Assembly: GCA_030141605.1 (NCBI GenBank)
Contig: JAQGDQ010000011.1
Coordinates: 806,066-870,065, forward strand
DNA from: Tubiluchus corallicola
Lineage: Eukaryota; Priapulida; Priapulimorpha; Priapulimorphida; Tubiluchidae
Length of the DNA: 64,000 nt
Direction of reading: 5' to 3'
A model generated the notes under the pieces. It saw nothing but the letters and a program-made list of their open reading frames with translations, was not told the origin of the DNA and did no database searches. Numbering within the stretch: the stretch's first letter is position 1; every line of letters starts with the position of its first letter. The position numbers were made by a program, and so were the translations under genes. Below are positions 54,201-60,164 of this stretch, piece by piece.

Positions 54201-57200
54201 AGTCGCTTGGCAGATGGAATTAATCGTGAGAAACTTGTTAATGGATTGACAGAACGCGTAACTGCTAAGAAGAATGGAACGAATAAAAACTCTCCGACTA
54301 GTGGGTATAGTCCAGCAGCAGCCTCTCCACTTAGCTGGCTAGCTGACGTGAGTGTTTTTTTGAGTTTGGCACTTGACAGTATTCGCATGTTATACCGTGA
54401 CGTTTTGAAAGCACATTATCTATCCATAATTGTCAGGCGCATTCTATTCATATAATTGCCAAATTAATTAATTGTAATTGATTGTTTATAATGAACATTT
54501 TTTGTAATTATATCATTGTATAACGGCCATGCAAAATAATATACCAAATTGGAATGCGGAATATTTATGTTAAGTTTTGGGTCGTAAATTGTTTAAAATT
54601 CTGAACTAGCAGCTACCAACTTTGATTTCTAGCATCTGTGCTTATCAGAGACGTGTTTCACCGATAAATCTGTTAAGTCTTTGCTTCTTAACCCTTTCAT
54701 TCGTCTTTTTTGGGTAGGTGGCGTTAAATTCCTCTACGGGTATATACGGCAGCAAAACAAAAATTGAAAGTGCAGAATTCGGAAAAGAAAGTGATAATTT
54801 TGAACTTGCCGAAGAGGACAGAACATGTTCAACGCTCAGAAATTTGTTAACAAAATCTCCTTCTGTGACCAGTAGTAATGGCAACAGCAGCGGCAAAGTC
54901 AGCGACAAGTTTACCAATCACGAGAGGTGCAAATCTTCACCGGGTAACACGAAAACTATTGATGAAGTGATCTCATGTGTAATAGAACAAAGCCTGTCAA
55001 CAAATTGTAGTGATCAGCCCGAGCGGACAATAACGCTTAGTCATTACGTGCCTAAACAACCGCGACTACAATCTAAGGTGCCTCAGCTCCAACCGGTGAA
55101 ACGAACATTGATGGAGACAAGTGTGCGCTATCCCGATGTTCCGCATTCGTGGCTGTGCGACGGAAGAGTGTTACGACTGCATGATCACTGTAACAAAACC
55201 AACTTTAAGCTGTTCCAGGAACAGTGGAAATGTGGCCTGGTGAGTCAACAATTCTGATTTTCTTTAGGAAAGTAATCATTTTACATGTGCAAATGTTATC
55301 AAGAAGGCATAAAATTTGATGTTTGAAATATGTGGGATCTATTTTCCAGAATGGATTGTACTTTACTTTACACAAAGGTCATTCATATTAACTTGCAACA
55401 GTACAAAACATGCATCTGATATTAATTTTCTTTCCACCAACTTCACATTTATGTAGATTTATATAACTTATATATGGTGAAGATTATACTTTTCAACATT
55501 TTGCCATTAGCTGCAGTAGGAATCTTACATTTCCTTCCATTGGTCTTAAACGACATTCATGTTTTTTTAGCCTGTGGTTGTCTCGTCTGTGCACAAGGCT
55601 CTAAATGCAGATATCTGGAGGCCGGAGGCATTCTGTAAAGAATTTGGGAATGAAAGAGTGGACGTGGTAAACTACCGCACCGGAACTGTTCACAGCAACC
55701 AGTCTATGAAGTCTTTCTGGGATGGTTTTGAAAAGATTTCAAGTAAGCTTGTACTTTGTAAATTTTGTTTAATGTAGTTTGCATTCTGACACGTGTCATT
55801 GAACTGTCTGTAGGGTGATACGACTTTATGAATTTTCTCACAGTGAGTAGTTTAACCTGACTAATCCACAATCGGATCCCATTTGTGACTTTTTGTTTTA
55901 TTGCAGAGCGACTGAAAGATGACGCCGACATGCCTGTGCTGTTAAAAGTCAAAGACTGGCCACCAAGTGATGATTTCAGTCTGATGATGCCTAGTCGCTT
56001 TGAAGATCTTATAAGTAACACTCCAATTCCCGAGTATACTCGACGCGATGGTTTGCTCAACTTAGCTGCAAGGCTACCAGATTTCTTTGTTAGGCCTGAC
56101 CTGGGTCCCCGGATGTATTTGGCTTATGGTAAATTTGCATTTTAACATGTTTTTATGTCTTGTCTATTGTGCTTTCCGATATGCTTTCTTTCTTTCGCAA
56201 ATGTTGCCAGTAAAATGCTTGACTAGCAACATATGTTGCCAGTGAAATGCTTGGCTTGTCATATATAATTTCATTTACTGTCAAGCTGACTTTACGGTTG
56301 CTTCTGTACTATTTTAGTTTTTCTCATGGTGACTGAAAGCTAAACATTTAATGGCTGTCTTATGGATTTTGATAAATTTCTTATTGACATGTTAGTCACG
56401 TTAAAGCTTGTTATTTTTACTCACGAAGTACATGACTCCTAAATTTGAAACTTGTTTCCTTGGCTAATCATAGTCATTGTCAAGAGCAAATAACCTTTGA
56501 GATGAGTGAAAGTTTTCTCTGCTTGGCAAACAAGTAATCACTGCTTGTTTTCCAGGCTCAGCTTCATACCCTCGTGAAGGAACGGCTAATCTCCATCTGG
56601 AGATTAGTGATGCCGTCAACATACTTGTTCATGTCGCAGGTTCCGAAGATGACACAGACAGTGAAGGTAACTCCCATTTCATTGGCGTAGGAAGACGTTT
56701 CAGTAGCCTCTTCTTGAGAAGTAACTGGTATAAGCTCGTGTTTGTTGAGTTCTTTCATGCACTGATTGTCTTCGGCAGTATTAATTTCAACATAACCAAA
56801 CTCTGTGACTCAGAATCATGTTTTAACAGAGGAGATTATGGGAAAAGACAAAAAGAAAAATTTCTAGACAAATAATTTTAGATACTAGACTTCAGTTCAA
56901 AAGAGCTAAAGTTTGAAAATTTTAGTCTCTACTAGTGATGCTGCAATACTAAGGTTGCTAGTCTTTTCTGAATGTTCTTGACAACTTTATTAATTACAGC
57001 AGTACTAAAGGCCATCGAAGGAGCTAACGTGGACATGTCTACCAAAGCCAGAGTACGTGAAAACAAGGAGCCGGCTGGGGCATTGTGGCACGTATATCCC
57101 GAGAAAGATGCTGACAAGATTCGTGACCTTCTCAACAAGGTATGTCGAGGTGTCAAAATTTGTTTAGATAATATTTTTACACGTGTTACAAATTGTGTAC

Positions 57201-58774
57201 CTTTAGTAGGTATTAGTAATATTGCTTCTTCATATATAGAGAGGTACTTGAGCTCTTGTTTTATATGTTGTGAAATTGCTGAGAATATGGACATGTAAAT
57301 TCCCAGATAGATGTAGAAGTTCATTGTTAACTGCACTTGTAGGTGGCCACGGAAAGAGGAGAGAAACCCACTTTGGACCACGATCCAATCCACGAACAGT
57401 CTTGGTATCTTGATTCGTATCTACGCGAGCGTCTGTATAAAGAGTATGACGTGGAGGGTTTCTGTATTGTCCAGTTTCTTGGTGATGCCGTTTTCATACC
57501 TGCCGGTGTACCTCATCAGGTAAATTTAATTGTATTTCTTTATCACGAATTTATTGATATTAGAATTTTCTATTCTTTTCTCTGCTTGTGATTCATTTTA
57601 TGATGACCAAGGACATACTGAGTAATAGTGGCAGTCTTCCTTGAAAATAATTCAGCTTTCTGTGCTTGGACACAGTCATTTATTTAATAGCGTATTTTAT
57701 GTTATCCATTACTGGAATAGTGCCCATTTTTAGCCTCGCGAAATTCATTAGTGAATTTGGACTTTAAAACTTGAAATTTTTTACATTTAAGTTTGTAAAC
57801 TAACATGTAAATGTCATAAGCACTTCAATGAATATTATGCGTAGAATAGCGTATATTTTAAACTCAGAGTTAAAATGAAATGTGGTCTAAACTGGCATGT
57901 TTTCCTTTAAGTTGAATACTGAAGTTTACGAATAGCGACCAGAAATTTTTTCAAAATTAAACTGTCCCAAATTGCTTTGTGTTCTCATTTTGTCAAACTG
58001 TGCATGCTTATCAATATCATCATCAGGGTTTGCATAACATGAGGAATACACCGTGAGAAAGTGTCATAAGTTCATTCAGTTTTTAACCACTTAATGTATT
58101 TCAGGTGAGAAATCTTCAGAGTTGCATCAAGGTCGCTCAGGACTTTGTGTCGCCCGAGGGAATCGGCAACTGCTTTAAACTTACGCAAGAGTCACGGCAG
58201 TTTGCTGATGTGCAAAGTCGTCATGAAGACAAATTACAGGTAATTGCTGCTTATTTTACCTGCAAATTTTTAATGAAAAATTGTTTTCTTGTTATAAGTT
58301 GATTCTCGTCCAAGTGAATAAACTTTGATTTCATTGTAGCCCAAAGTGTACTGGTTATAGTAGTAGTACTAATTTATTGAAAAAAGCTGTAATTTCAGAA
58401 AAGAATGCTCATAATGACGATGATGACACTTGATTCTGCACAAACAATTTAAAAATCAGCGATATTTTACTGTGTTTTAACAAATTATATTTTACACTTG
58501 TTAATGCCAGTTAATACATTACTTGTTAATGTAATTTTGGACTTTGAGAGATAATTTGGCTGAAAATACGACAATTTTTAGGCTTCAATGTGATAATCAG
58601 CGTCACTCAAAACGGCAACCCTGTGTTACTACACAATGTATTACTATGTCACTTAACATATGAACTACTGAAATAATCACACTGGATTTTCTATTTCAGA
58701 TCAAGAATATCATATACCATGCAGTCAAGGACTCTGTGGGTGTATTGCAGCACAACGACGTCAGCGATTGCTAA
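59..58774 (+). CDS. KDM3: KDM3/JMJD1-family JmjC histone H3K9 demethylase (5' partial, 23 exons)
   Basis: Known family role: Fe(II)/2-oxoglutarate-dependent removal of mono- and dimethyl marks from histone H3 lysine 9, acting in the nucleus as a transcriptional co-activator. Coding exons: 59-214, 18301-18417, 41643-41849, 42451-42535, 43054-43142, 43476-43611, 44073-45573, 46863-47136, 47423-47578, 47717-47875, 48501-50607, 51476-51653, 52160-52380, 53474-53743, 54064-54347, 54718-55239, 55571-55742, 55907-56128, 56556-56666, 57000-57139, 57343-57519, 58105-58239, 58700-58774. All junctions are GT-AG and all phases agree, giving about 2,497 residues without the N-terminus. Order of parts: N-terminal conserved region, long disordered region, KDM3 zinc finger, LxxLL motif, JmjC domain. 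The length resembles vertebrate JMJD1C, while the JmjC sequence reads closest to KDM3A/B. A single invertebrate KDM3 gene is the likely explanation. The family call is very secure; single splice choices are less so. Confidence 0.95.
4240..4800 (+). repeat. Interspersed repeat, copy A
   Basis: About 550 bases that align by eye, with many substitutions and indels, to 47925-48440. Shared anchors in the same order are TATCACYTRCATGCTGTCTTAT, AGTTTAAACTCC or its variant, a CATTTT-GTCA-type segment, TCAATAAGA-TAATA-CGTT and TTGGTGCAAAC. No terminal repeat or coding frame was seen, so the class is unknown. Confidence 0.6.
6253..6334 (+). repeat. 41-bp imperfect tandem duplication
   Basis: Two adjacent 41-bp units (6253-6293 and 6294-6334) sharing TCAAGATG-x-TTGTTTTTGCC-x-GCTTTGC and then diverging. 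A local duplication in intron 1 with no coding role. Confidence 0.7.
9036..9155 (+). repeat. Degenerate minisatellite, unit about 30-34 bp
   Basis: Four units each start with a TTCTGTAGCATT-like segment (TTCTGTAGCATT, TTCTGTAACATT, CTCTGTGGCATT, TTCTGTAGCGCATT) followed by 18-22 variable bases. An old, decayed tandem repeat. Confidence 0.55.
11928..12110 (+). repeat. Local direct duplication with about 110-bp spacing
   Basis: Two copies share TTAGTTCTTT, then AGCTGRAATGACACTTT, then CCACAGTT, starting near 11928 and 12047. The intervening parts differ in length. This is a decayed local duplication. Confidence 0.55.
12519..12536 (+). repeat. (CT)n microsatellite
   Basis: A run of nine CT units. 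A similar CT-rich tract lies at about 34227-34245. Confidence 0.8.
13930..13943. other. 14-bp perfect palindrome
   Basis: CACGTACGTACGTG is its own reverse complement and contains CACGT half sites for bHLH-type factors. It may be a chance simple repeat of ACGT. Confidence 0.5.
17316..17341. other. 9-bp stem, 8-base loop inverted repeat
   Basis: TAGCCTGCA (17316-17324) pairs with TGCAGGCTA (17333-17341). It lies in an otherwise AT-rich stretch of intron 1. Confidence 0.5.
17851..18231 (+). mobile_element. Probable 5'-truncated LINE 3' end
   Basis: A short frame (17851-18075) encodes [23 protein letters not shown], which resembles the C-terminal tail of CR1/jockey-like reverse-transcriptase proteins, where an EEKF-[IV]-x-LM segment is followed by a short helix. 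An in-frame stop directly precedes it, so only a fragment remains. The following 150 bases have no frame and end with TCAATAAAC at about 18216, a usual form of LINE 3' ends. The call is from memory of the family and is tentative. It lies about 70 bases before exon 2. Confidence 0.4.
18301..18417 (+). CDS. KDM3: KDM3 exon 2: hidden 39-codon exon in the giant intron
   Basis: A 117-nt open segment with acceptor TTTTTTGCAG ending at 18300 and donor GTAAGT at 18418. It is phase 0 at both ends, matching its neighbours exactly. It encodes residues 53-91, starting [13 protein letters not shown] and including [15 protein letters not shown]. This fits the family pattern after the WPAL segment, namely an F-K-x-L/V-V-[DE] stretch and then a VEF(F/L)-D-x-L-x-FL stretch. 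It has no ATG, so a start-codon ORF search misses it. Without it the N-terminal domain would lack a conserved block. The identification rests on family comparison from memory plus perfect phase and splice sites. Confidence 0.92.
19820..19990. promoter_or_regulatory. Candidate intronic enhancer with RFX-type X box
   Basis: GTTGCCTAGCAAC at 19826-19838 fits the RFX X-box consensus RYYRYY-N-RRNRAC. Two TAATTA homeodomain cores (19875-19880 and 19959-19964) lie in the same stretch, which is less AT-rich than its surroundings. Function is inferred only from motif content. Confidence 0.3.
20235..20320 (+). repeat. GT-rich low-complexity tract
   Basis: Repeated TTGRTTGG and TTAGTTG-like units without a strict period. 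A simple degenerate repeat in intron 2. Confidence 0.5.
23121..23146. other. 8-bp inverted repeat
   Basis: TTATCGAG (23121-23128) and CTCGATAA (23139-23146) are separated by ten bases. A short stem with no known role. Confidence 0.45.
28478..28529 (+). repeat. Purine (GA)-rich tract
   Basis: About 50 bases made almost only of G and A with several GAGAG units. It could bind GAGA-type factors where the organism has them. No other evidence. Confidence 0.45.
30910..31106. promoter_or_regulatory. CpG-dense patch in intron 2
   Basis: A hand count gives 20 CpG dinucleotides in 197 bases, about three times what the window's base composition predicts, while neighbouring sequence is CpG-poor. It contains TTTGCGCG and CGCCCACGG segments and no coding frame. 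It could be an enhancer or alternative promoter. The function is inferred. Confidence 0.35.
35574..35626. other. Strong imperfect hairpin
   Basis: Arms ATTAGAGGC (35574-35582) and GCCTCTAAT (35618-35626) pair over 9 bp. Inner arms ATTTGCTC (35584-35591) and GAGCAAAT (35605-35612) pair over 8 bp, with a small asymmetric bulge between them and a 13-base loop. No gene is recognised. Confidence 0.6.
36240..36310 (+). repeat. Possible tRNA-derived SINE fragment (B box)
   Basis: GGTTCGAATCC at 36276-36286 is a perfect polymerase III B box, set in a T-arm-like context with GGG and CCC flanks. No A box or full cloverleaf is present in the 70 bases upstream, so it is not a tRNA gene. A SINE remnant is the likeliest reading. 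Confidence 0.35.
38608..38832 (+). other. Unrecognised open frame, possible gene fragment
   Basis: An open stretch of about 74 codons after a TAG, without an ATG near its start, ends at a TGA (38830-38832). Its protein reads like coding sequence, including [16 protein letters not shown] and [13 protein letters not shown], with four Trp in a short span. I do not recognise the family. No good acceptor precedes it, so it is more likely a decayed copy of a gene or element than an exon. Confidence 0.3.
40217..40300 (+). repeat. 42-bp tandem duplication, one mismatch
   Basis: Two adjacent 42-bp units, 40217-40258 and 40259-40300, differ only at one base (AATAGCAC versus AATAACAC). The near-identity points to a recent duplication and possible copy-number variation. 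Confidence 0.9.
40660..40860 (+). promoter_or_regulatory. Promoter-like patch 0.8 kb before KDM3 exon 3
   Basis: Contains GGCGGCCATATTGGCTG, which combines a YY1-type CCAT core with a reversed CCAAT box (ATTGGCT). About a dozen CpG dinucleotides lie nearby, with a TATATAAT at about 40761. This could be an internal KDM3 promoter making a protein without the N-terminal block, but no first exon is identified. Confidence 0.25.
41643..41849 (+). CDS. KDM3: KDM3 exon 3: Tudor/SH3-like N-terminal block
   Basis: A 207-nt exon (69 codons, residues 92-160), phase 0 at both ends. The acceptor is TTATTACAG at 41642 and the donor GTAAGT at 41850. It contains [20 protein letters not shown], matching the family's V-x-VYR-x(5)-TQWFTG-x-I strand pattern of a small beta-barrel fold. 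The fold assignment is an inference from the family. It follows the 23.2-kb intron 2. Confidence 0.94.
42451..42535 (+). CDS. KDM3: KDM3 exon 4
   Basis: An 85-nt exon, starting in phase 0 and ending in phase 1. The acceptor is TTTATTGCAG and the donor GTAGGT at 42536. It encodes residues from 161, with [20 protein letters not shown], which corresponds to the family segment containing LEPQNVDPSMVQM. It continues the N-terminal barrel-like region of exon 3. Confidence 0.93.
43054..43142 (+). CDS. KDM3: KDM3 exon 5: end of N-terminal conserved region
   Basis: An 89-nt exon running from phase 1 to phase 0, residues to 218. The acceptor is GACTTTTTTCAG and the donor GTATGT at 43143. The segment [14 protein letters not shown] matches the family's LLKGENIGI-x-x-RRRS and closes the conserved N-terminal region. 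The RRR patch also looks like part of a basic nuclear-localisation stretch. Confidence 0.93.
43476..43611 (+). CDS. KDM3: KDM3 exon 6: start of disordered region
   Basis: A 136-nt exon running from phase 0 to phase 1 (residues 219-263 plus a split codon). The acceptor is GTTTTACAG at 43475 and the donor GTAAGC at 43612. The sequence is rich in Ser, Thr, Pro, Asn and Arg, and no domain is recognised. Its support is splice phase and position between two well supported exons rather than conservation. Confidence 0.85.
44073..45573 (+). CDS. KDM3: KDM3 exon 7: long disordered, Lys/Glu/Ser then Pro/His/Gln-rich
   Basis: A 1,501-nt exon (residues 265-763 plus split codons at both ends). The acceptor is the tandem TAGCAG at 44067-44072, so the exon may also start at 44070. 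The donor is GTGAGT at 45574. The first two thirds are Lys/Glu/Ser-rich with basic clusters such as KKRR and three sumoylation-type motifs (VKKE, VKQE, VKSE). The last third is Pro, His, Gln and Tyr rich. The ATG at 44000 lies in the intron and is not proposed as a start. Disorder is inferred from composition. Confidence 0.92.
45574..46862 (+). other. KDM3: KDM3 intron 7 with a 10-bp inverted repeat
   Basis: A 1.3-kb intron. GGGTTTTTGC at 45862-45871 is repeated in inverted form at 45998-46007, with a further partial match outside the arms, so a roughly 150-bp MITE-like element is possible. The remainder is AT-rich with nothing recognised. Confidence 0.6.
46863..47136 (+). CDS. KDM3: KDM3 exon 8: Arg/Glu-rich charged helix
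   Basis: A 274-nt exon (residues 764-855). The acceptor is TTTTATCTAG at 46862. The donor is GTTAAT at 47137, a weak +3 to +6 context. It encodes about 75 residues of nearly continuous Arg, Glu, Lys and Gln with repeated ERERLE-type units, then [14 protein letters not shown]. The composition predicts a stable single alpha-helix or a coiled coil. The end point is fixed by phase with exon 9. Confidence 0.9.
47423..47578 (+). CDS. KDM3: KDM3 exon 9
   Basis: A 156-nt exon, phase 0 at both ends, residues 856-907. The acceptor is CATCATTTCAG at 47422 and the donor GTAAAC at 47579. The sequence starts [17 protein letters not shown] and is followed by a basic Arg/Asp/Glu-rich tail. One sumoylation-type motif (MKEE) is visible. 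No fold is recognised. Confidence 0.88.
47717..47875 (+). CDS. KDM3: KDM3 exon 10: Gln-rich
   Basis: A 159-nt exon, phase 0 at both ends, residues 908-960. The acceptor is AAATTTCAG at 47716 and the donor GTATGT at 47876. It encodes a polar stretch ending in a Gln/His run made of CAG and CAA codons (about 47820-47858). Together with the first codons of exon 11 it forms one Gln-rich tract. Confidence 0.9.
47925..48440 (+). repeat. Interspersed repeat, copy B, in KDM3 intron 10
   Basis: The partner of copy A at 4240-4800, in the same orientation, beginning about 50 bases after the exon 10 donor and ending about 60 bases before the exon 11 acceptor. It therefore fills most of intron 10 (47876-48500). 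Divergence between the copies suggests old insertions. Confidence 0.6.
48501..50607 (+). CDS. KDM3: KDM3 exon 11: longest exon, disordered, AT-hook-like end
   Basis: A 2,107-nt exon (residues 961-1662 plus one base), running from phase 0 to phase 1. The acceptor is the tandem TAGCAG, so the start is 48501 or 48504. The donor is GTAAGT at 50608. Features in order: Gln/His start, sumoylation-type motifs VKKE, IKSE and IKQE, an Arg/Glu repeat region, a long Ser/Pro/Thr region, the family-conserved LKKAW-x-x-RHS motif ([13 protein letters not shown]), then a basic tail with SRGRPAR and KKRGRKPK, both AT-hook-like. The conserved motif confirms that this exon belongs to KDM3. Confidence 0.95.
50608..51475 (+). 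other. KDM3: KDM3 intron 11 with possible microexon
   Basis: An 868-base intron. Positions 51416-51445 form a 30-nt segment flanked by ATCCCTTAG and GTATGA that would add ten residues in frame. The rest shows nothing notable. Confidence 0.7.
51476..51653 (+). CDS. KDM3: KDM3 exon 12: first zinc-finger cysteines
   Basis: A 178-nt exon running from phase 1 to phase 2 (residues 1663-1721). The acceptor is TCTTATTTTAG at 51475 and the donor GTATGT at 51654. It encodes [10 protein letters not shown] and KCRECK (Cys at about 1696 and 1699), then FCRFYAFRR. This is the conserved entry to the KDM3 zinc-binding region. A second in-frame acceptor at 51415 and a possible 30-nt microexon exist upstream (see findings). 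Confidence 0.93.
52160..52380 (+). CDS. KDM3: KDM3 exon 13: linker between zinc-finger parts
   Basis: A 221-nt exon running from phase 2 to phase 1 (residues 1723-1795). The acceptor is TACTTTTCAG at 52159 and the donor GTATGA at 52381. It contains [10 protein letters not shown] and [14 protein letters not shown], matching the family's R-I-x-GFS-x-P and YIL-x-IIGDKFC-x-LV segments. The open frame continues a little past the donor but loses family similarity there. Confidence 0.93.
53474..53743 (+). CDS. KDM3: KDM3 exon 14: C-rich zinc finger core
   Basis: A 270-nt exon, phase 1 at both ends (residues 1797-1885). The acceptor is TCATTTCAG at 53473 and the donor GTAAGA at 53744. It carries the near-invariant block [20 protein letters not shown] followed by [11 protein letters not shown]. 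Cysteines are at about 1811, 1814, 1825, 1828, 1833 and 1836, with further Cys/His near the exon end (WLTC...H). This is the KDM3-type C2HC4-like zinc finger, required for demethylase activity in mammalian KDM3A. It ends with LTQIIPG, also conserved. Confidence 0.97.
54064..54347 (+). CDS. KDM3: KDM3 exon 15
   Basis: A 284-nt exon running from phase 1 to phase 0 (residues 1887-1980). The acceptor is TTTGTTACAG at 54063 and the donor GTGAGT at 54348. It starts [17 protein letters not shown], corresponding to the family's LLD-x-MH-x-LREKYGI, and ends with SPLSWLAD, corresponding to SPLHWLAD. The Ser/Pro-rich middle is less conserved. Confidence 0.94.
54718..55239 (+). CDS. KDM3: KDM3 exon 16: LxxLL motif and JmjC lead-in
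   Basis: A 522-nt exon, phase 0 at both ends (residues 1981-2154). The acceptor is TTTTTTGGGTAG at 54717 and the donor GTGAGT at 55240. It contains STLRNLL (LxxLL at 2020-2024), the motif by which KDM3 proteins contact nuclear receptors. It also has a [13 protein letters not shown] helix and then [16 protein letters not shown] and LFQEQWKCG, which lead into the JmjC domain. Confidence 0.95.
55571..55742 (+). CDS. KDM3: KDM3 exon 17: JmjC domain, N-terminal part
   Basis: A 172-nt exon running from phase 0 to phase 1 (residues 2155-2211). The acceptor is GTTTTTTTAG at 55570 and the donor GTAAGC at 55743. It encodes [16 protein letters not shown] and later FWDGFEKIS, the first strands of the JmjC region in this family. 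Confidence 0.95.
55907..56128 (+). CDS. KDM3: KDM3 exon 18: JmjC domain
   Basis: A 222-nt exon, phase 1 at both ends (residues 2213-2285). The acceptor is TTTTATTGCAG at 55906 and the donor GTAAAT at 56129. It contains [41 protein letters not shown], all highly conserved in KDM3 enzymes, where this part shapes the substrate and cofactor pocket. Confidence 0.96.
56556..56666 (+). CDS. KDM3: KDM3 exon 19: JmjC iron-binding His-x-Glu
   Basis: A 111-nt exon, phase 1 at both ends (residues 2287-2322). The acceptor is GTTTTCCAG at 56555 and the donor GTAACT at 56667. It encodes [19 protein letters not shown], in which His2299 (codon 56594-56596) and Glu2301 are the first two iron ligands. Vertebrate KDM3A/B have Asp in place of this Glu, while JMJD1C has Glu. 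A short acidic insert (EDDTDSE) follows. Confidence 0.96.
57000..57139 (+). CDS. KDM3: KDM3 exon 20: JmjC domain
   Basis: A 140-nt exon running from phase 1 to phase 0 (residues 2324-2369). The acceptor is the tandem CAGCAG at 56997-57002, so the start is 57000 or 57003. The donor is GTATGT at 57140. It contains [21 protein letters not shown], matching the family's PGALWHIY-x-x-KD-x-x-KIRE. Confidence 0.95.
57343..57519 (+). CDS. KDM3: KDM3 exon 21: JmjC domain with distal iron ligand
   Basis: A 177-nt exon, phase 0 at both ends (residues 2370-2428). The acceptor is CTGCACTTGTAG at 57342 and the donor GTAAAT at 57520. It contains [31 protein letters not shown]. His2427 (codon 57514-57516) is the third ligand of the facial triad. 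Confidence 0.97.
58105..58239 (+). CDS. KDM3: KDM3 exon 22: JmjC C-terminal part
   Basis: A 135-nt exon, phase 0 at both ends (residues 2429-2473). The acceptor is TGTATTTCAG at 58104 and the donor GTAATT at 58240. It encodes [20 protein letters not shown] and ends HEDKLQ. The SCIKVA-x-DFVSPE block is diagnostic for KDM3. Confidence 0.96.
58700..58774 (+). CDS. KDM3: KDM3 last coding exon with stop codon
   Basis: The final coding segment (24 codons plus TAA at 58772-58774) after acceptor TCTATTTCAG at 58699. It starts [16 protein letters not shown], matching the family C-terminus (VKN-x-x-YHAVKD-x-V), and ends with a short acidic tail. The exon continues into the 3' UTR. Confidence 0.95.
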   Translation: MKNIIYHAVKDSVGVLQHNDVSDC

Positions 58775-60164
58775 TACATTTTTATCTAGTCAATATAGCA
58801 GGCCTGTTAGCCGTCTGAGCAGTGGCATTGATCGAAACTGGATTCCGAGTGATTAAAACCATTTCAGCGGGTGTTGCCACATTAAACGTGAATTTCCCTA
58901 TTACTAGTTGCACCGGCATTCCGAGAGTCATTTTAATCATTATATAAAATAATTTATGCCGAATCAAAGATTTGCAGATTGCAAGACTTTTGTTGCACTT
59001 GAGGTAGCGAAACTAACTACACACTTTGTGCTTTTAAACATCGTCGTTACAACTACAGTAAAAATGATTATTTTGAAGCATGCGGATGTTGCCTTCATTT
59101 TCATAGCACCATCCCTTAGCATCTATAACACCTTAACACTGGTAGCTAGTCGTATTAGTTGTGTGTAAATAAGAGATGTCATGATTATTGTATCATTTGG
59201 GAAGATTATCATTTATCATTAAAATAAGAGGCATTTGCTTTTAGCAAGTCCTGTCGCTTGTTCTAGTGGATCACTAAGAAAGTCGATGATAATAACTGAT
59301 CATATTACGATGTTGTGTAAATAGGTTATTAATATCGTTGCCCTTCGTAATATTTAACTAACATATATCCACGCTGTAGGTAAAATCAGTTTGCACTTGT
59401 AAACTTATTGATTTTCAGCCATTTCATCGTAACTGCGAACGAAATGGAGAATATGCTCCTATTCTAGACTTTGTGTTCACATTTAAGTTACGCTCGAACA
59501 CATTTGCAAAAACCTAAAAAGAGTTGCAAAACGTTGGTACCGGATTGTACATAAAATAATTATGTTGTTGTGATTGTAATTTGTTGCTTTTATTATTATT
59601 GCTGTTGTTAGAGCATCATCGTCATCATTAACGTGTATAAATTGTTGTGCATATAAGTGAAGTTACGGGGCCAGATATAAATAAATAACGGTCAAGTGCG
59701 CATGCATGACACGTGTAACGTCATTATGAATTTTTTTGTAGTTGATATTTTTTGTTTATCTATTCATTATAATAATTGTGTAAGTCTATTGTAATATAGG
59801 TGGTGTTTCCTTTAATATCTTGTGTGCTGCTAATGCCACAGCAACTTAGTCCTTCAAACTACGTGTCAGAGTATTCTATTATTATTATAATACTTATTTA
59901 GAGAGCAACTTGCCATGTAACAAATACCCTTTGCATTAATTACGTTCTTTAAATCTTTAATTGTAAATGTATATATACTCTTTAATAGCAATATTTTTAT
60001 ATACGAGTGCAAATGGTGGTTGCATTTGTATGAAGGCCACTGTTAATACTATATTATAAATGAGAGTAATTATTACCTAACCAGCAAGCGATCTTCGTAT
60101 GCGTGAAATCTGTAATTAGACGTTTAGCGAATTCTAAATGTTCTGAAATTTAATTGAAAATAAA
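58775..60164 (+). other. KDM3: KDM3 3' untranslated region
   Basis: About 1.4 kb of AT-rich sequence after the stop codon, without a plausible coding frame. It contains three Pumilio-type TGTANATA motifs at 59164-59171, 59316-59323 and 59968-59975. A possible early polyadenylation signal AATAAA is at 59680-59685, and a later one at 60159-60164 has GT-rich sequence just downstream. The 3' end is inferred. Confidence 0.7.
60159..60164 (+). terminator. Probable KDM3 polyadenylation signal AATAAA
   Basis: A canonical AATAAA hexamer followed within about 20-45 bases by GT-rich sequence (a TTGTTCTGTCATTGTTT stretch), the expected arrangement for cleavage and polyadenylation. The alternative AATAAA at 59680 would give a 0.9-kb UTR. 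Confidence 0.55.

Larger units (their letters stand above)
51654..58699 (+). other. KDM3: KDM3 introns 12-22 region (interleaved with exons 13-22)
   Basis: The introns range from about 160 bases to 1.1 kb. The larger ones (51654-52159, 52381-53473, 57520-58104, 58240-58699) are AT-rich without recognised genes. Intron 18 contains a short direct repeat of about 25 bases (56200-56224 and 56232-56256, both with ATGTTGCCAGT). Nothing else is supported. Confidence 0.75.

Noticed and set aside
58956-59168. 70-codon frame in the KDM3 3' UTR
   Set aside because: Lies downstream of the KDM3 stop in AT-rich UTR and has no coding character.
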